NCBI GenBank assembly: GCA_021399435.1
Contig: JAJTUP010000001.1
Coordinates: forward strand, 682,001-746,000
Source: Diaporthe sp. PMI_573
Lineage: Eukaryota; Ascomycota; Sordariomycetes; Diaporthales; Diaporthaceae
Direction: 5' to 3'
Length of the DNA stretch: 64,000 nt
Shown here: positions 1 to 11,688 of the stretch, in pieces
Layout: every line of letters begins with the position of its first letter
How positions within the stretch are numbered: the first letter of the stretch is position 1
Program-made: the position numbers and the translations under genes
Notes under the pieces: generated by a model
Databases searched by the model: none
Told to the model about the DNA's origin: nothing
The model's input: the letters and a program-made list of their open reading frames with translations, nothing else

Positions 1-685
1 GACTTTTAAGCCATGGGAGGTCGAAGAAATGATATGTATCTTCCAGCACATGCGAAACATGATCGAAGATCTTTTCAACAACATGAGAGACGATCTGTTA
101 CGTTATGACGAGCAGCACATGGAAGAGATCGCCTTTTTCACGGACGGCAACGATATTCGAGATTACGATTGTGAGTGTTCCATTCTCAACATGTGAACCG
201 CTTGGTCTAATAAGATCTAATTTCTAGTTCACATACACTGTTTCATACAGAGCGCGGTCTCCAGGGGCCTACCGTACTTCCTCAAATTTCTCGCGCTACC
301 GGAAGGCGACCGAGATGCCCGGCTCAGACTGGTTATAGACAACGTGGGTGAATGGCTTCAAGAGGACATGTTATCAGCAGTCGCCTATGGCTTCAAGCGA
401 CGCGATCTACATCCCTCCCCAAACGACGTGCGCCAAGATGAGCAGGAGCCTCTGCTCTTCCTGGGTGACTCCTTCGCCACCAAGCCGGGACCCCCTTTCT
501 GCTGGTGCCTGATGTGGAAGGGGACCTACAGTAACAGATATGGCGACGACATCCCGGACGAATTGAGACAGTGGGGCTACGTATTCTGGGATAGGGAGAG
601 AGTAATCGGTAGTAAAGCTAGGGAGCTTTTGCTACGTACCTGGAGAACTCAACATTGGGCAGATCCAAGACATTTCCGCGTATGA
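1..685 (+). CDS. hypothetical fungal protein, 3' part only
   Basis: This is the 3' end of a gene that begins before the window. Exon 1 runs in frame 2 to base 170. A 57-base intron (171-227) has a GTGAGT donor and a TTTCTAG acceptor. Exon 2 (228-685) reads in phase to a stop. The predicted C-terminal part has about 208 residues, is rich in aromatic and charged residues, and contains the motif GYVFWDRERV about 30 residues before the end. Similar endings are common in lineage-specific hypothetical proteins of Sordariomycetes (recalled, not searched). I see no catalytic motif, signal peptide or membrane segment in the visible part. Function is unknown. The intron and frame are well supported; the family is not. 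Confidence 0.6.
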
Positions 686-1071
686 CATCTGGACAGCGAC
701 AAAATGCCCAGTCTGTGTTATGCTTAGGTAGAGAGACCAAGAGATAGGCTCTCTCCGTCAAGTTACAGTGTAAATAATTGGGACGGGGCCAATCCATTGA
801 TTCCGTAGGGCTTCGGCCACACCCCTGACCCCCTTCCCCCAAGATTACGAAAGTAGAAGCGGACAATGTCACACCAGCTCTTTATTTCTCTCGGCCATCA
901 ATTTGCAGCTGACTAAATATCGCCACCCTCTGAAGACTTCGTGGCCATGATATCGGTTTGATCCTCGTAAATGCATCTCTTGTCAGGGCATGGCCTCCTA
1001 CAAGGCGGCCTAGAATATGAATGCGTGGTCGCTGGCCGTGTAGAAGTGGTCCCATCACATCCTACCTTGTA

Positions 1072-1392
1072 TTAGCCCATGATAAACTGTGCAAAGGACA
1101 GACCGGGTCTCGTCTTACTTGCCTCGTTCGCCAACATTATGAAGATGCCAGAGGCAACTTGGATACAGCACTCGAGCGTCGTGCTTTCAGGCTGGCACTG
1201 GGACGTGTCGCGGCAACCGGTTGAATAGTGCGGCGTGTTGGTCAAAACGTATGGTGACTGGCACCCAGGGCTCTCCTGAGTGCCGATTTGCGGGACGCAC
1301 TGGTCTCGCTTGACTTCAACCCGAGTTGGAGGTGAGCTTGCCAATGTGAGGGTGGCACACAGGAGTGCAGAGATGGCAGCAGAGGTCTTCAT
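1072..1392 (-). CDS. small secreted cysteine-rich protein (effector-like candidate)
   Basis: Unspliced, the ORF encodes 106 residues. It opens with a clear signal peptide (MKTSAAISALLCATLTLASS) followed by a Lys-Arg dibasic site near residue 30 that suits Kex2-type cleavage. Six cysteines follow, ending in a CC pair. After the CC pair the composition changes, so the 3' part may be intronic. One possible splice, a GTATCC donor just after the CC codons and an acceptor after GCTAATACAAG near 1068, would give a short mature protein ending two residues after CC. Small size, signal peptide, dibasic site and paired cysteines are usual in secreted effectors or antimicrobial peptides, but I recognise no family. 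It lies about 730 bases from the AT-rich retrotransposon island. Function is not inferred further. Confidence 0.5.
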   Translation of the reverse strand: MKTSAAISALLCATLTLASSPPTRVEVKRDQCVPQIGTQESPGCQSPYVLTNTPHYSTGCRDTSQCQPESTTLECCIQVASGIFIMLANEASKTRPGLSFAQFIMG

Positions 1393-2120
1393 GATTGCTA
1401 CTGGTGCTCGAGATTTGATCGGCGGGATGTATAGGTAAATTTTGAGAATGCACTTGAGCGGGAAACGGTTAAGAGGAGACGGAAGATGGGATGCTGACAG
1501 GGCTGATACAATCTCAAGGCATATGCGCTGATCGGCTGTTGATGGGTGATGGGGATGTTATATGCAGAAACAGTTTTGTTGACATCCATTGCTCAGGGGC
1601 TACGAATACTCGGACATTCCACGATGTTCACTCTCCGATGACTTTGCGGGGAAGTAATTGCCCACCAGGCCCACCATACCATGCTTTTTAAGTGACTGTG
1701 AATTTCCCGGGGCGGGTATTCTCGTGCCTCCGTGACTCGAAATGCCATAGATCGGGTGTTGACAGTGAGAACACAAATCCAGAACTTCACCGGCTTGTTG
1801 AATGTTACGATTTACTCGAGTTGTCATCTGTGTACCATTTACGATAATGGACATCTACGTCATAGATGAATGTCAATTTATAGGGACCAGTTCGGCGATG
1901 CGGGCTATGCTGCGGGTGGCTTTCTCGACGTACATAGCGGCAACTTATCTCTGACACACAGACCTCCTTTGAGCCCGCATGATTTTGCGCAGACTCCCCA
2001 CCCATTTTGGGTGGGGAGTCTGTATGTATCCATATTAGCGGATGCCAAGCCTTATATAAGTGTGGCTGGGAAGAGAGGGGCATTATATAGGCGACAGAGG
2101 TTTGTAACCAAGACACAATT
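1393..2120. other. intergenic, no supported gene
   Basis: There are short overlapping ORFs on both strands but none with a coding signature. The only clear structure is a perfect inverted repeat at 1990-2022, listed separately. From about 2120 the composition shifts abruptly to AT-rich. Confidence 0.5.
1990..2022. repeat. perfect 15-bp inverted repeat with 3-base loop
   Basis: CAGACTCCCCACCCA is followed by TTT and then its exact reverse complement. The GC-rich stem stands at the border of the AT-rich island. It could be a transcription-factor palindrome, a transposon remnant or a cruciform-forming site. Nothing in the sequence decides between these. Confidence 0.85.
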
Positions 2121-2950
2121 AGCATTATCATGAAAAACAAAAAATAGTAGTTTAAAACCTAATTTATCTATATTACCACTAATAATACTACTTAGTACCT
2201 ATATATATCTATTATAGTATCTATAAGCTATTATAATTATTATTACACTATTTTTATAACTTTTTAAGCAATTTACTAATAAAAAAAATTGAAAAAAAAA
2301 ACAAATCTGAGTTTAAAGATAAGCTAATATTATTTTAAAAACTGTCCGAATAGCATTTGGACATGGGTTCGTACGTATTTGTCAGCAGCCCCTTCAGCTA
2401 CTTATAAGCAACCCACTGGTCCATAGACCAGTGGATAGCCAAGAGAATGCAGTCCTTTTTACTTCGTTATTCCGTACTGAGGCCTCACCCAATACCTTCC
2501 AACAAAAACGATCTTTTTAAATATAGACTATATAATAAAAATAGCTCTCGGTTATCTTATATAACTACTTTTTTAATTTATAAAAAAATAAGATATAGCT
2601 TTAAAACTAGTTTTCTTAATTAATAAAATTAGCATCTAGTATTACTTAGTCTTTTAAAAAAAATAAGATTTAAAGATATAATCTAATATATTGTTAGTAA
2701 AGTCAGCAAGAAATAAAAAAACATAAAATATAATAAAAAGAGAATAAAAAAAGAAAAAACTTATAGATAAAATCTTTAAGAATAAAGAAGCATAAAAGAG
2801 GAAAATAATATTATAAATTTAATAGAAATAGAACTAATAATTAGTTTTAACCTAAAATAATTCTACTTAACTAATAAGACAAACCAGACAATAAGGCATA
2901 GTAGATATAGCCTCTATAGTATATAACTAGAAGAATCTATTATATAATAA
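2121..2950. other. AT-rich, TA-dinucleotide-rich DNA left of the retrotransposon
   Basis: This stretch is strongly AT-rich with many TATA and CTATA words and no long ORF, as in RIP-mutated fungal DNA. A less AT-rich patch near 2340-2480 contains a 9-bp inverted repeat (CCACTGGTC / GACCAGTGG, 2413-2434). It may be an older transposon that is no longer recognisable. Confidence 0.6.
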
Positions 2951-3698
2951 TGTTGAATGGCCTTTGCCATATGGCGTAATGTACGTACATACGTGTCTGT
3001 GCAATTGGTTCTGAATTCATTGATGTCTGTCTAAACTATAAAATAAGCGGGGAAGTTTGCACGCAGACCTAAGAGGTCTACATGTACTTCCTTGCCTGCT
3101 TAGTTATCCTCCCTAGCCAATATGGCTATGTGCGATCAGCCTTAGTGCTATTCCTGTTAAACGGAAACGCTTGTGTGGGCGCTGCACGTAAGGGGTTACC
3201 CTAGACTTCACGTAAGGAGTTACCCTAGACTTGGCACTTTTTTCGGCTAAGTGCCTATGTGGCGTGCGCGCCGGCAGATGAGTTTGGTGGCCGTGAGTCG
3301 ATTTTTTGGGCTATTGTAAGACCCTAACTTCGAACCTCTGCATTCCCCTTATTTCTTACCCAAAAAGCATGTAACCTAGTTCATTAGATAGCCTGATTTC
3401 TGAAGTTTATCTGTATTTAGTTTGGTTACTGTCAGGGTTAGGGTTGGCTGGTTATTTAAAGCCAAAGATAGTGGGTCCGAGGGCCGAATTTTCCGGCCTC
3501 CCTATCTGCGCACCAGAGCCAACCACAGCGTGCCCAGGGTTGAGACGATGTCGGAGGGACTGTGAGGAGGGCTGACAGAAGCCCACTCAAATTCAATGCA
3601 AAGTTGTCCGAACCATTCTCAATCGTCCCAACAAGACCTCAGTGCACCCTACTGCTACCTGACTCCCATTCGATCCACCAACCTTCAGAATTCCAACA
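2951..3698 (-). repeat. left LTR (3' LTR of the minus-strand copia element)
   Basis: The repeat starts TGTTG and can end CAACA at 3694-3698, which gives a 5-bp terminal inverted repeat typical of copia LTRs. Against the right copy it shows many C/T and G/A differences, lacks about 27 bases after GCTATTCC, has a 24-bp tandem duplication at 3185-3208/3209-3232, and carries about 50 extra bases after GGCAC near 3240-3290. It also contains a telomere-like AGGGTTAGGGTT (3434-3445). The exact end is uncertain because the two copies diverge after about 3632. Confidence 0.75.
3185..3232. repeat. 24-bp tandem duplication inside the left LTR
   Basis: Two copies of a unit beginning CACGTAAGG and ending CTAGACTT lie head to tail and differ at one base. 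The right LTR has a single copy, so the duplication arose after insertion or in the left LTR only. Confidence 0.85.
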
Positions 3699-5619
3699 CT
3701 GGGGGTCTTTTGTTTTCTAATCGCATACTCCCTTTGGGCCGGTCGAGCAAGTTAAATTGCTTGTACGCCCTTTTCCCATAACAAATGAAAATCACCCTGC
3801 CTAGGCAGGTTGTGCTGCCATGGTTTTGGTGGGCGTGTGATGTAAGTAAACCCCCACTTGGTGGTCTAGATTAAGCACTTATCGCACTAACTTTTTTAAC
3901 CTTCTTTTCAGCACCCCTTCTGACCTGCTTTCTAACCACCTTTTCTCACGACTCTCATTGTACTGGCCAGAAGGCTAGAAGGGACTGTTGCCTGTAACTC
4001 ACTTGTACGAGTAACCCTTTTTCCAGCCAGTTGAGGTAGTCTATGTACAGCGCCCTTCTGGTGCCAGCACAAAAACCTTACGTCTTTTGCCTTTTGCTTC
4101 AACCTTCCCTTCTTCTCTTCTCTATTGTACAATACTCTTTCTCTCTCATACACATATACATACATATATATATATACACACCTTATATATCGTGTAATTA
4201 AAAATATCTTTAAAACTTACCCCCTATTGTTACCAAACCTTTTATATAATGGCCAATGCTTTTGGAGTTATGACTGTCGACAAGCTAGACGGGGTATGCT
4301 GGCTAAACCTTCTAACTAGCTAGGTAGTTAACTACTAGTTCCTTCTTGCGATGTATACTAGTATTTGTACTACTCTTCCTCCCCTTTACACAATATGCCC
4401 TTGCTAATGTATAAAAAACAGGATAAGGAGCGTAATGTCTACTGTCTCTCTTTGCATAATATCTCGATTTGGATAGCTAATAGCGACACGATTTAGCTGG
4501 CTTGGGCCAAGCTTATTTGTTGAGAGAGCTACTTCTATGCGATTATTATCTAGTCGTACGACAATGTAGCTGGCCGCTGTCCCTAGAAGTGTGGTAACTG
4601 TTGGGTTACCTGTCGTACCGAGGCCTGTGTGTATATTGATGGATTCTGTGGTAGCGCTTGTACTAAGTGTGTTTAGCAGTTATATAGCAATTATTACGGC
4701 TACTATGATAGTAATTAGCCGTCTAACTTGGAAGATGAGGATAATAAGTTATATAACTTAGACAATAATGATGAGGAGAATGATTTAGATAATGCTTGCA
4801 GTAATGCTAGCGTTAAGATGGAGGACATAATGATTGATTCCTGGCGTAATACTTAGGTGATCAAGTAGGGGGAGGATTATATAGAGGGTGGTAAATTTTT
4901 ATAAGCTGGGTTGAGTCGTGTGTTAAGAACTTTATACACTACTATAAATTAACTCCCCTCTAACCGTTTTTCTTTATACAAAAGTTGCCTGCTCTTTTGT
5001 AAAATGTTTTATTATATAATTAGGGTCTTCCTTTTCTAGTTCCCCTAGGCTAATTCTTGGCCGTCCTTATATAGCCTGATACTATTCTAGGTTTGCCTTT
5101 AGTTATTTTTATACAATTTAAAGTATCCTGGCTCTATCCTGACATTTCCTAGCTCTATCCTTATATATTTTAAGGTATTCTGGCTCTATCCTAGTATATC
5201 TTAGACCTATTCTCGTACGTCCTTAAGTAGTCCTAGCTATATTCTGAGTTATTCTAGCTATATTCTTTGTGTGTCCTAAAGCTATCCTACAGCTGTTCTA
5301 GGCCTTTCTATTATGTGTCCTAGGCCTATCCTGGGCCTGTCTCCCTTTAGTCCTCAAGTTTTTATGTAACTATCCTATAGCCTTTTCTTTTTATTCTCCT
5401 ACTCTCTAGTTAATTTCTTCTTGTCCTTATACCCTTTAGTTAAGCACCTCTTTCCTTATTCCTCCTTATAATTATACCTTCCTTCTCTTTTGGTAGAGAT
5501 AGTAAGGGTATTAACTAGTTACATAGTCTAGTTAAGAGGATACTAGCTTTTTAGCTAGAGACCTAGGTTTAATCTCTAGTATAACTCTATACCTAAATCA
5601 TCTCTATCTTTTTACCCTT
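3699..5619. other. non-coding part of the element, between left LTR and pol end
   Basis: This 1.9-kb stretch is long for a copia 3' untranslated region. Bases 3700-4150 have ordinary composition and include a 14-bp palindrome (3796-3809). From about 4160 it turns AT-rich. Bases 4726-4857 read on the plus strand as an acidic peptide with no stop for about 40 codons. Bases 5100-5345 hold degenerate copies of a short unit. An independent insertion may be nested here, but I cannot assign it. Confidence 0.45.
5100..5345. repeat. degenerate short tandem repeats (TCCTAGCTCTATCCT-like)
   Basis: Words such as CCTGGCTCTATCCT, CCTAGCTCTATCCT and CCTAGGCCTATCCT recur about every 20-40 bases with many substitutions. 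This resembles an ageing minisatellite inside the AT-rich island. Confidence 0.5.
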
Positions 5620-8600
5620 ATTCCTTCTAGCTAAGGCACTCTATATACACCTCTACCCTAACCTTTAAAGTATTTATTAAGATTAGCTTTTTCAATACTT
5701 TATTTAGTATCTTTTTTATACAAGCATCAGCTAGGTTATCTTTTCCATTAATCTACTATACTTTAGAAATTTCTTTCTTTTTATATACTTCCCTTAGTAA
5801 TATGATGTTAATTATCAGTCTCTTCTTATCTATTATACCCAGCCTAACCAGATAGTTATACAATAATCTTGAATCTATATAGATAATAACTAAAATTCTT
5901 AGCATTCCTAGACAGCTTATAATCTAATTAAGTATTATATTAAATACCATACTACTATTAAATCCAGTCATTATTCCATATAGCTTACTTACTAGTATAC
6001 TTTAGGTTACTCTTTTATACTCAGTTAAGCTCTAATAGATAATGTTTCTATAGATTTTAAAGTCTTCTCTTATACAGCTAGTTTCTATTACTAGTATAAT
6101 AATAAATCCTAGCTATAAGCTAAGATCTATGTTATTAGTAAAAGATCCATCTATAAAAACATAAAGCTTTATACACCCTAGGTTAAGTAGAATAAATATA
6201 ATCCCTCTCTCAGGGTTTTCTATCTACCACTTAATTTATATATTAAGTATCTCTATATCTTTCTTTTCTAGGTCTTTAATCTAGGCTACTGAGGATAAGT
6301 TATACATAGCTTCCAGTTAGTAGATTAATACAACATAGGCACCCCTTACATGCTAGGCAACATACTATTAGGGTATATCTTTAGCCTCTAGGTTGATTAG
6401 TACTAGGTTTACTACTTAGCCCTTCTATATAAAGGTAATGTTGTCCCTATTAAACTCAATCTTCCCTCTATTAAACTTAATTAGCTATTTTAGATCTAGA
6501 ATTTACTTATCCTTTACATAGAACTTTTTATTATATAGTTCCTCTTCTTCTTTTCTAGAGAACTAGGTAGTTATAAAGCTAAAGGTATTATCTATCTACA
6601 TCCCAGTAATTCTAAAGTCATACAGTCTACTTATAGTAAATAACAGGCATAGATTATACATTAAGACCTTTATCTCTAAAACTTTAGTATAGTATAAATA
6701 ATATATCTTATACTAGTATAGACCTAACTCTACTAGTCCATATAATAGCTTCTAAATTAGGAATATAGTTTCTAGTAAATATTAATCATACAACTCTACT
6801 AGCAGCTCTACTAGAATAATATAAGTAAGGGGGTTGTATAATTAGGTATAGGCCTATATGATGTCCCTTAATTCTCCTTAATAGTAAAAGTATAGTATAA
6901 GGGTTAGTCCTAGTATGAGGATAAGTCTCTAGCTTATCCTTTAGATAGTAGAAGCTTGGGTTAGGATTACTTCTTTCTCTAAGTCTCTATACCCTTATAC
7001 AACAAGCCTAGATTTCTTTATCAGCTTAGTCAACCTATTCTTTACCTCTCATACCATCTTTATCTTAAAAATCCAGAGCCTACTATATTATCTTACATTA
7101 TACCAAATAAATTAGAAGATATCTTTACTAGCTAGAGTATCTATTTCTAGTATATCTAACTCCTTAAATAACCTTCCAGGAGTAGTAATGATATTATCTT
7201 AGCATAGTTTGACTACTAAATTATACAAGTCTTTCTCCTTCTAGGTAAGGAAAATACTTAGCAACCACTATATATATATAACAAATGTTAGTTATATAGT
7301 AGCCTTGCAGGGGCATCCTCTTCTCCTTAATTAAATAGCTTATATAGTAGCTTTCCTTAGTTATCCCCTTTTCCTTAGTTAGGGTTATTCTCATATAATA
7401 AGCTAAGGGGTATCTAATTTATCTTAGGGTATAGCTCCTACTATATAGTAATATAGCTTGACATATATTACCTATATTTAAATTAGTTCATTTATTATAC
7501 CCACTATAATTATATGTTCCTCGATACTGTTAACTTTGTACAGTCCTTTCTACCCCTTATTTTCTCTCTAGATCAGAACATTACTCTAAATTAGTAGAAA
7601 TAGGGTAGATTAGAGGTCCGGGCCATTTCTAGTATTAATTATATAGTTAACTTCTACCTTAGCTTAGATTATATATAGTATCTTTATTACTTTCTAAACT
7701 ACTAATACTTATTATATAATATCTAGTAAGGGTAGCGAGTTTTATAATATTTATAAATATACTCTAAAAACTAGAAGTATTAGTACGATACTATTTAGTC
7801 CCACAGTATCGTTTAGTACCTTTACAGCTATCTATAAGAGTGTTTTATCATCTATATAGTAGCCAATCTTAGCCTTCAAAATCTTAAAAACTCTTCTCAA
7901 GGGGCTATATAAGTATTTAACCTTACCCAAAGCCTAGTATACTTCTACAAGCATTTCTTTATACGTAATTCCCATAATCTTTACATTATTCCGGAACTCC
8001 TCTAAAGTAAAGTTAGTTCCCAGATCATATACAATATAGTCTGGTAGACTAATATATATATAGATCCAGCATTTATATAGTATATTTCAGGTATCTTATA
8101 TAAAGAGAGAGTTAAGGAATATAGCTGCTTGAAAGCTTGTATCTAAGTTAATTACATAAAGTACATTCCTTTCACCTAGATATATAACATTAATAACTAC
8201 TTTGTAGTTAAAGTAGCTTTTATCTTTAATTAAGAACTTAAATCTCTTTAGTAATAGATTATATAGTTAGCAGAAGTAGCAGAACTTCTAAATCTTCTCT
8301 AAAATTACCTCTTTAACATTATTATACCCTGTATTTCTTAATAACTTATATAGTCTATCTATACAAGGGTACCTAAATTATCTATAGAGTCTCTTAAGCT
8401 ATAGCTCTATAAGGAATACTCCAGCCTCTATATAGCTTGTATTAAAGAATGTATATCCCTATTTCCTAACTACCAGAATTATTATATCCCCTTGTATAAT
8501 AACGTCTAATAAGTTATTAAAGTAGGCTTTTAACCTATCTATATTATATAGGGAGAATAGAAAAGAAGTTAATATATCTAGGATATAGTATATAACACTT

Positions 8601-10715
8601 CCTAGTTAGTTTACAACCTTAATTATACTAACTACTAAGATAGCGTTACTATTACTAAATTTAACTTTAGCTATGTCTATACCCTATTTAATCTTCATAC
8701 CTAGGTTTTCTTATATATAGGCTAATACTTATAGCATCCCCACTATAGAGAACTTAGCAGCTCCTATATCCCAGAGCTCTCCCTGATACTTTATACTATA
8801 TAGGTTATACAGTACAAATTAGCTTGCCTTAGTTACTTTTAGGGCTATATAGATATCCTCTCTAGTTATACAGTAGTTAAATACAAAATCCACTAGATTC
8901 TATTAGGAGATAGCCTTGTTATCTATATCCTACCATAAATTAAATAGTAAGTCTTCTACTTTATATAGTAGATCCTCCCCTTTATACTCAAGCAAGTAGG
9001 TAGCAAACTTCTCCTCTTCTAGGATAGGTTCTTGCTTAAAGTCTTTACATACCTAAATATATTATCTTTATACATCTATCCTTTCCTTATCTATATAGTT
9101 TATAGACCAGCACCCTTCCTTCTTACATACAAAGCATTTTATTATCTTAGCTATTATACAATATAGTCTAAAGGGTTGTTATATAGGCTAACTTTAGGTT
9201 ATTCTTAGCCTAAAAGGAATTCACGGTATGGATTAGTAGTTGTTTGGCTAAAAAGAAGTTTATAGTACAGATTAGTAGTTATACAAAGTCCTCTATTAAT
9301 TCTTAAAGTTTAAGCTATATCGTCTATCTACAAAATTAATTCCAGCTTCTTTATACAACATAAATTATTAGATAGAGTCTCTTTCCATAGCTACTTACAG
9401 AGCTACACGAAGGTCTACAAATAGGGCCTTACACGTAGGCTTCTAGTTCATCATAGCCAGTTCCAACTCTGGTACCGCGCGACAGGCTCTAACTACTGTT
9501 ATGTAAAGTACTATCTTACCCTAATATCCCTCTCCTAGGGCTCTTTATACAAGCTATAGCTTGTCTAAGAGGGTTTCTAAGACCTCTAGTAAGGTCTTAT
9601 CTAGGTTTTCTTTCCTTACTTACATAAATAACAAGGTTATCTAGTCTACCCAGTACTAGCTATAGTTTATAGTTATATTAAAGTAAGTATCCATAAGGTT
9701 ATATACTTTGTCCCACCTCTTGTCTAGCCTAATATAGTATATATAGAAGTCTTCTACGCAACCAAAGAGGATGTCTAGAAAAACTATATAGTATTGATCT
9801 TTAGTAATTTACAGTTGTCTGCAATAACTAATAAAGATCCGTACCTTGTCGTATAGTAGGTTGTAGGGCTTGCCGATATAGTTCCTGTCTTTTCTCCACC
9901 CTTTCTAAAAGGTAGATACTTATTAAGGGTCTATCAGCCCGTTATAGATAATTTAAGTTAGAGGTAGGTCGTACAGTATATTATCTATATAGACTGAATT
10001 TACTATAAGCACCATACTATACTGTTGTAGAAAGTTACCTACCTCTTACATATATCTAGTACCCGGAGATACTTATCATACAGGTTGTATCTTAACCATA
10101 GGTGCTCGTTGGTTTCTTGTTGTCTTATACAATTGAACTCTTGGGGGTAGTGGTTTAATTGTCTGTCGTATATAGGTTGGCTCTGGGGCTTGTAGTAAGT
10201 AGTTTTCTACTACCTTCTCGGCTTTAATAAGTCGTAGAATCCAACTAGTATAGGGACCCCTTGATGTTGGGATTCCTCTTACCTCTATAATATTTAGGAG
10301 TACTTTTCTAAACATACATTCTACTTTATTAAATTAGTAGGCAGTCTACCCTTCAAATTTATTAACTAGAGACCCTAGTATATTAGCTTTGCTTAGGTCT
10401 AGATAAATAATATCTATTATGACCCGTACAAAGTATGTAGTAAGCTGGATGTTGTTTAGTAGGGCATCTAGGTTAATATCTAGGTCCCAGTACCTTAGAT
10501 TTGTCGTGCTTTGCTATACTTTCAGTAGTATTATGCTTCCTTCGCTCATTTCTTTATACATTACTTGGTTTCGGCTACTTAAGCCTGCCGCTATGGCCGA
10601 AGCTAATGGTTCTGGTATATTAGAAGATGACATCTTGTGTGGTGTTTTTCGGGTTGTCTACAAGATATCCTCTTTGTCGTGCATTAGCGTATACTGCTTC
10701 TTCCTAGTCATATAA
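5620..10715 (-). pseudogene. gag-pol polyprotein remnant of the copia element
   Basis: Gag begins near 10640-10700 on the minus strand. Next come a zinc-knuckle-like block (CFVCKKEGCWS, about 9110-9140), an integrase region with a CX2C pair near 8280 and the core acidic block around 8000-8040, a reverse transcriptase block of the GMQxDxT type near 6590-6620, and an RNase H block (FIDGSF near 6150) with the downstream NLADA motif near 5710. Many in-frame TAG codons, some TAA codons and frame breaks make it non-functional. Family assignment rests on block order and on recalled similarity to fungal copia polyproteins. Confidence 0.75.
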
Positions 10716-10983
10716 GGTCTTAGCTGTAGATACGTTCTGTCTGGCGTTTAGTATAGCAGTCTTGATTTATGTGATTTTGAGAAGATTTTGTCTTCTAGGG
10801 GTGTTTTCTTTCTTCCTGACTGGCGGGGAGGTCGAGATAGCCTCTGGGCTCTTAGCACGAGCGTACGATTCTAGTTGCCTCTGCGTCCCGTCTGGCGTTC
10901 TGTAGCTGCAACTATGGAGTCGTACCGGTACTTGTCTTTTTACTCTTGCTAATCTGTGATTGCACCAAGTAATTACTGATCAG

Positions 10984-11688
10984 TGTTGAATGGCCTTTAC
11001 CATATGGCGTAATGTATGTACGTACGTGTCTGTGTAATTGGTTCTGAATTCGTTGATGTCTGTCTAAACTATGAAACAAGCGGGGAAGTTTGCACGCAGA
11101 CCTAAGAGGTCTGCATGCACTCCCTTGCCTGCTTAGTCATCCTCCCTAGCCAATATGGCTATGTGCGATCAGCCTCAGTGCTATTCCAACAAATAAAGTA
11201 TTTAGATTACCAGGTGTTAAACGGAAACGCTTGTGTGGGCGCTGCACGTAGGGAGTTACCCTAGACTTGGCACTTTTGGTGGCCGTGAGTCGATTTTTTG
11301 GGCTGTTCTAAGACCCTAACTTCGTACCTCTGCATTCCCCTTATTTCTTGCCCAAAAAGCATGTAACCTAGTTTATTAGATAGCCTGATTTCTGAAGTTT
11401 ATCTGTATTTAGTTTGGTTACTGTCAGGGTTAGGGTTGGCTGGTTATTTAAAGCCAAAGATAGTGGGTCCGAGGGCCGAATTTTCCGGCCTCCCTATCTG
11501 CGCACCAGATCCAACCGCAGCGTGCCCAGGGTTGAGACGATGTCGGAGGGACTGTGAGGAGGGCTGACAGAAGCCCACTCAAATTCAATGCAAAGTTGTC
11601 CGAACCACTCTCAATCGTCCCAACTTGTCTCCAGACACCCTGCTGCGACCCTGCCGAATACACACTGCTGAAGGCACCATCCTTCAGA
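10984..11688 (-). repeat. right LTR (5' LTR of the minus-strand copia element)
   Basis: This is the direct-repeat partner of 2951-3698. It starts with the same TGTTGAATGG and stays alignable to about 11688 (CCTTCAGA), but lacks the last ten or so bases that would give the CAACA end. It has fewer TpA-type changes than the left copy. A telomere-like AGGGTTAGGGTT is at 11426-11437. No target-site duplication is evident. Confidence 0.75.

Larger units (their letters stand above)
2951..11688 (-). mobile_element. degenerate Ty1/copia-type LTR retrotransposon, RIP-like mutated
   Basis: Two long direct repeats begin at the same TGTTGAATGG word (2951 and 10984) and enclose an AT-rich interior. Minus-strand translation of the interior, reading through stops, shows copia-type blocks in the order expected for the minus strand: a CX2C gag knuckle near 9110-9140, an integrase core near 7880-8290, the reverse transcriptase active-site region near 6590-6620 and RNase H near 6130-6180. 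The polyprotein appears to end near 5620. Most in-frame stops are TAG where the family has glutamine, as expected from CAG-to-TAG changes at CpA sites. About 1.9 kb of non-coding sequence lies between the coding end and the left repeat, so another insertion may be nested there. The element cannot be autonomous. Confidence 0.8.

Noticed and set aside
3596..3781. ORF of 61 codons at the end of the left LTR
   Set aside because: It lies across the LTR end and has no coding signature; the matching region of the right LTR reads differently.
10419..10715. 98-codon plus-strand ORF inside the retrotransposon
   Set aside because: It is antisense to the gag region and has random composition.
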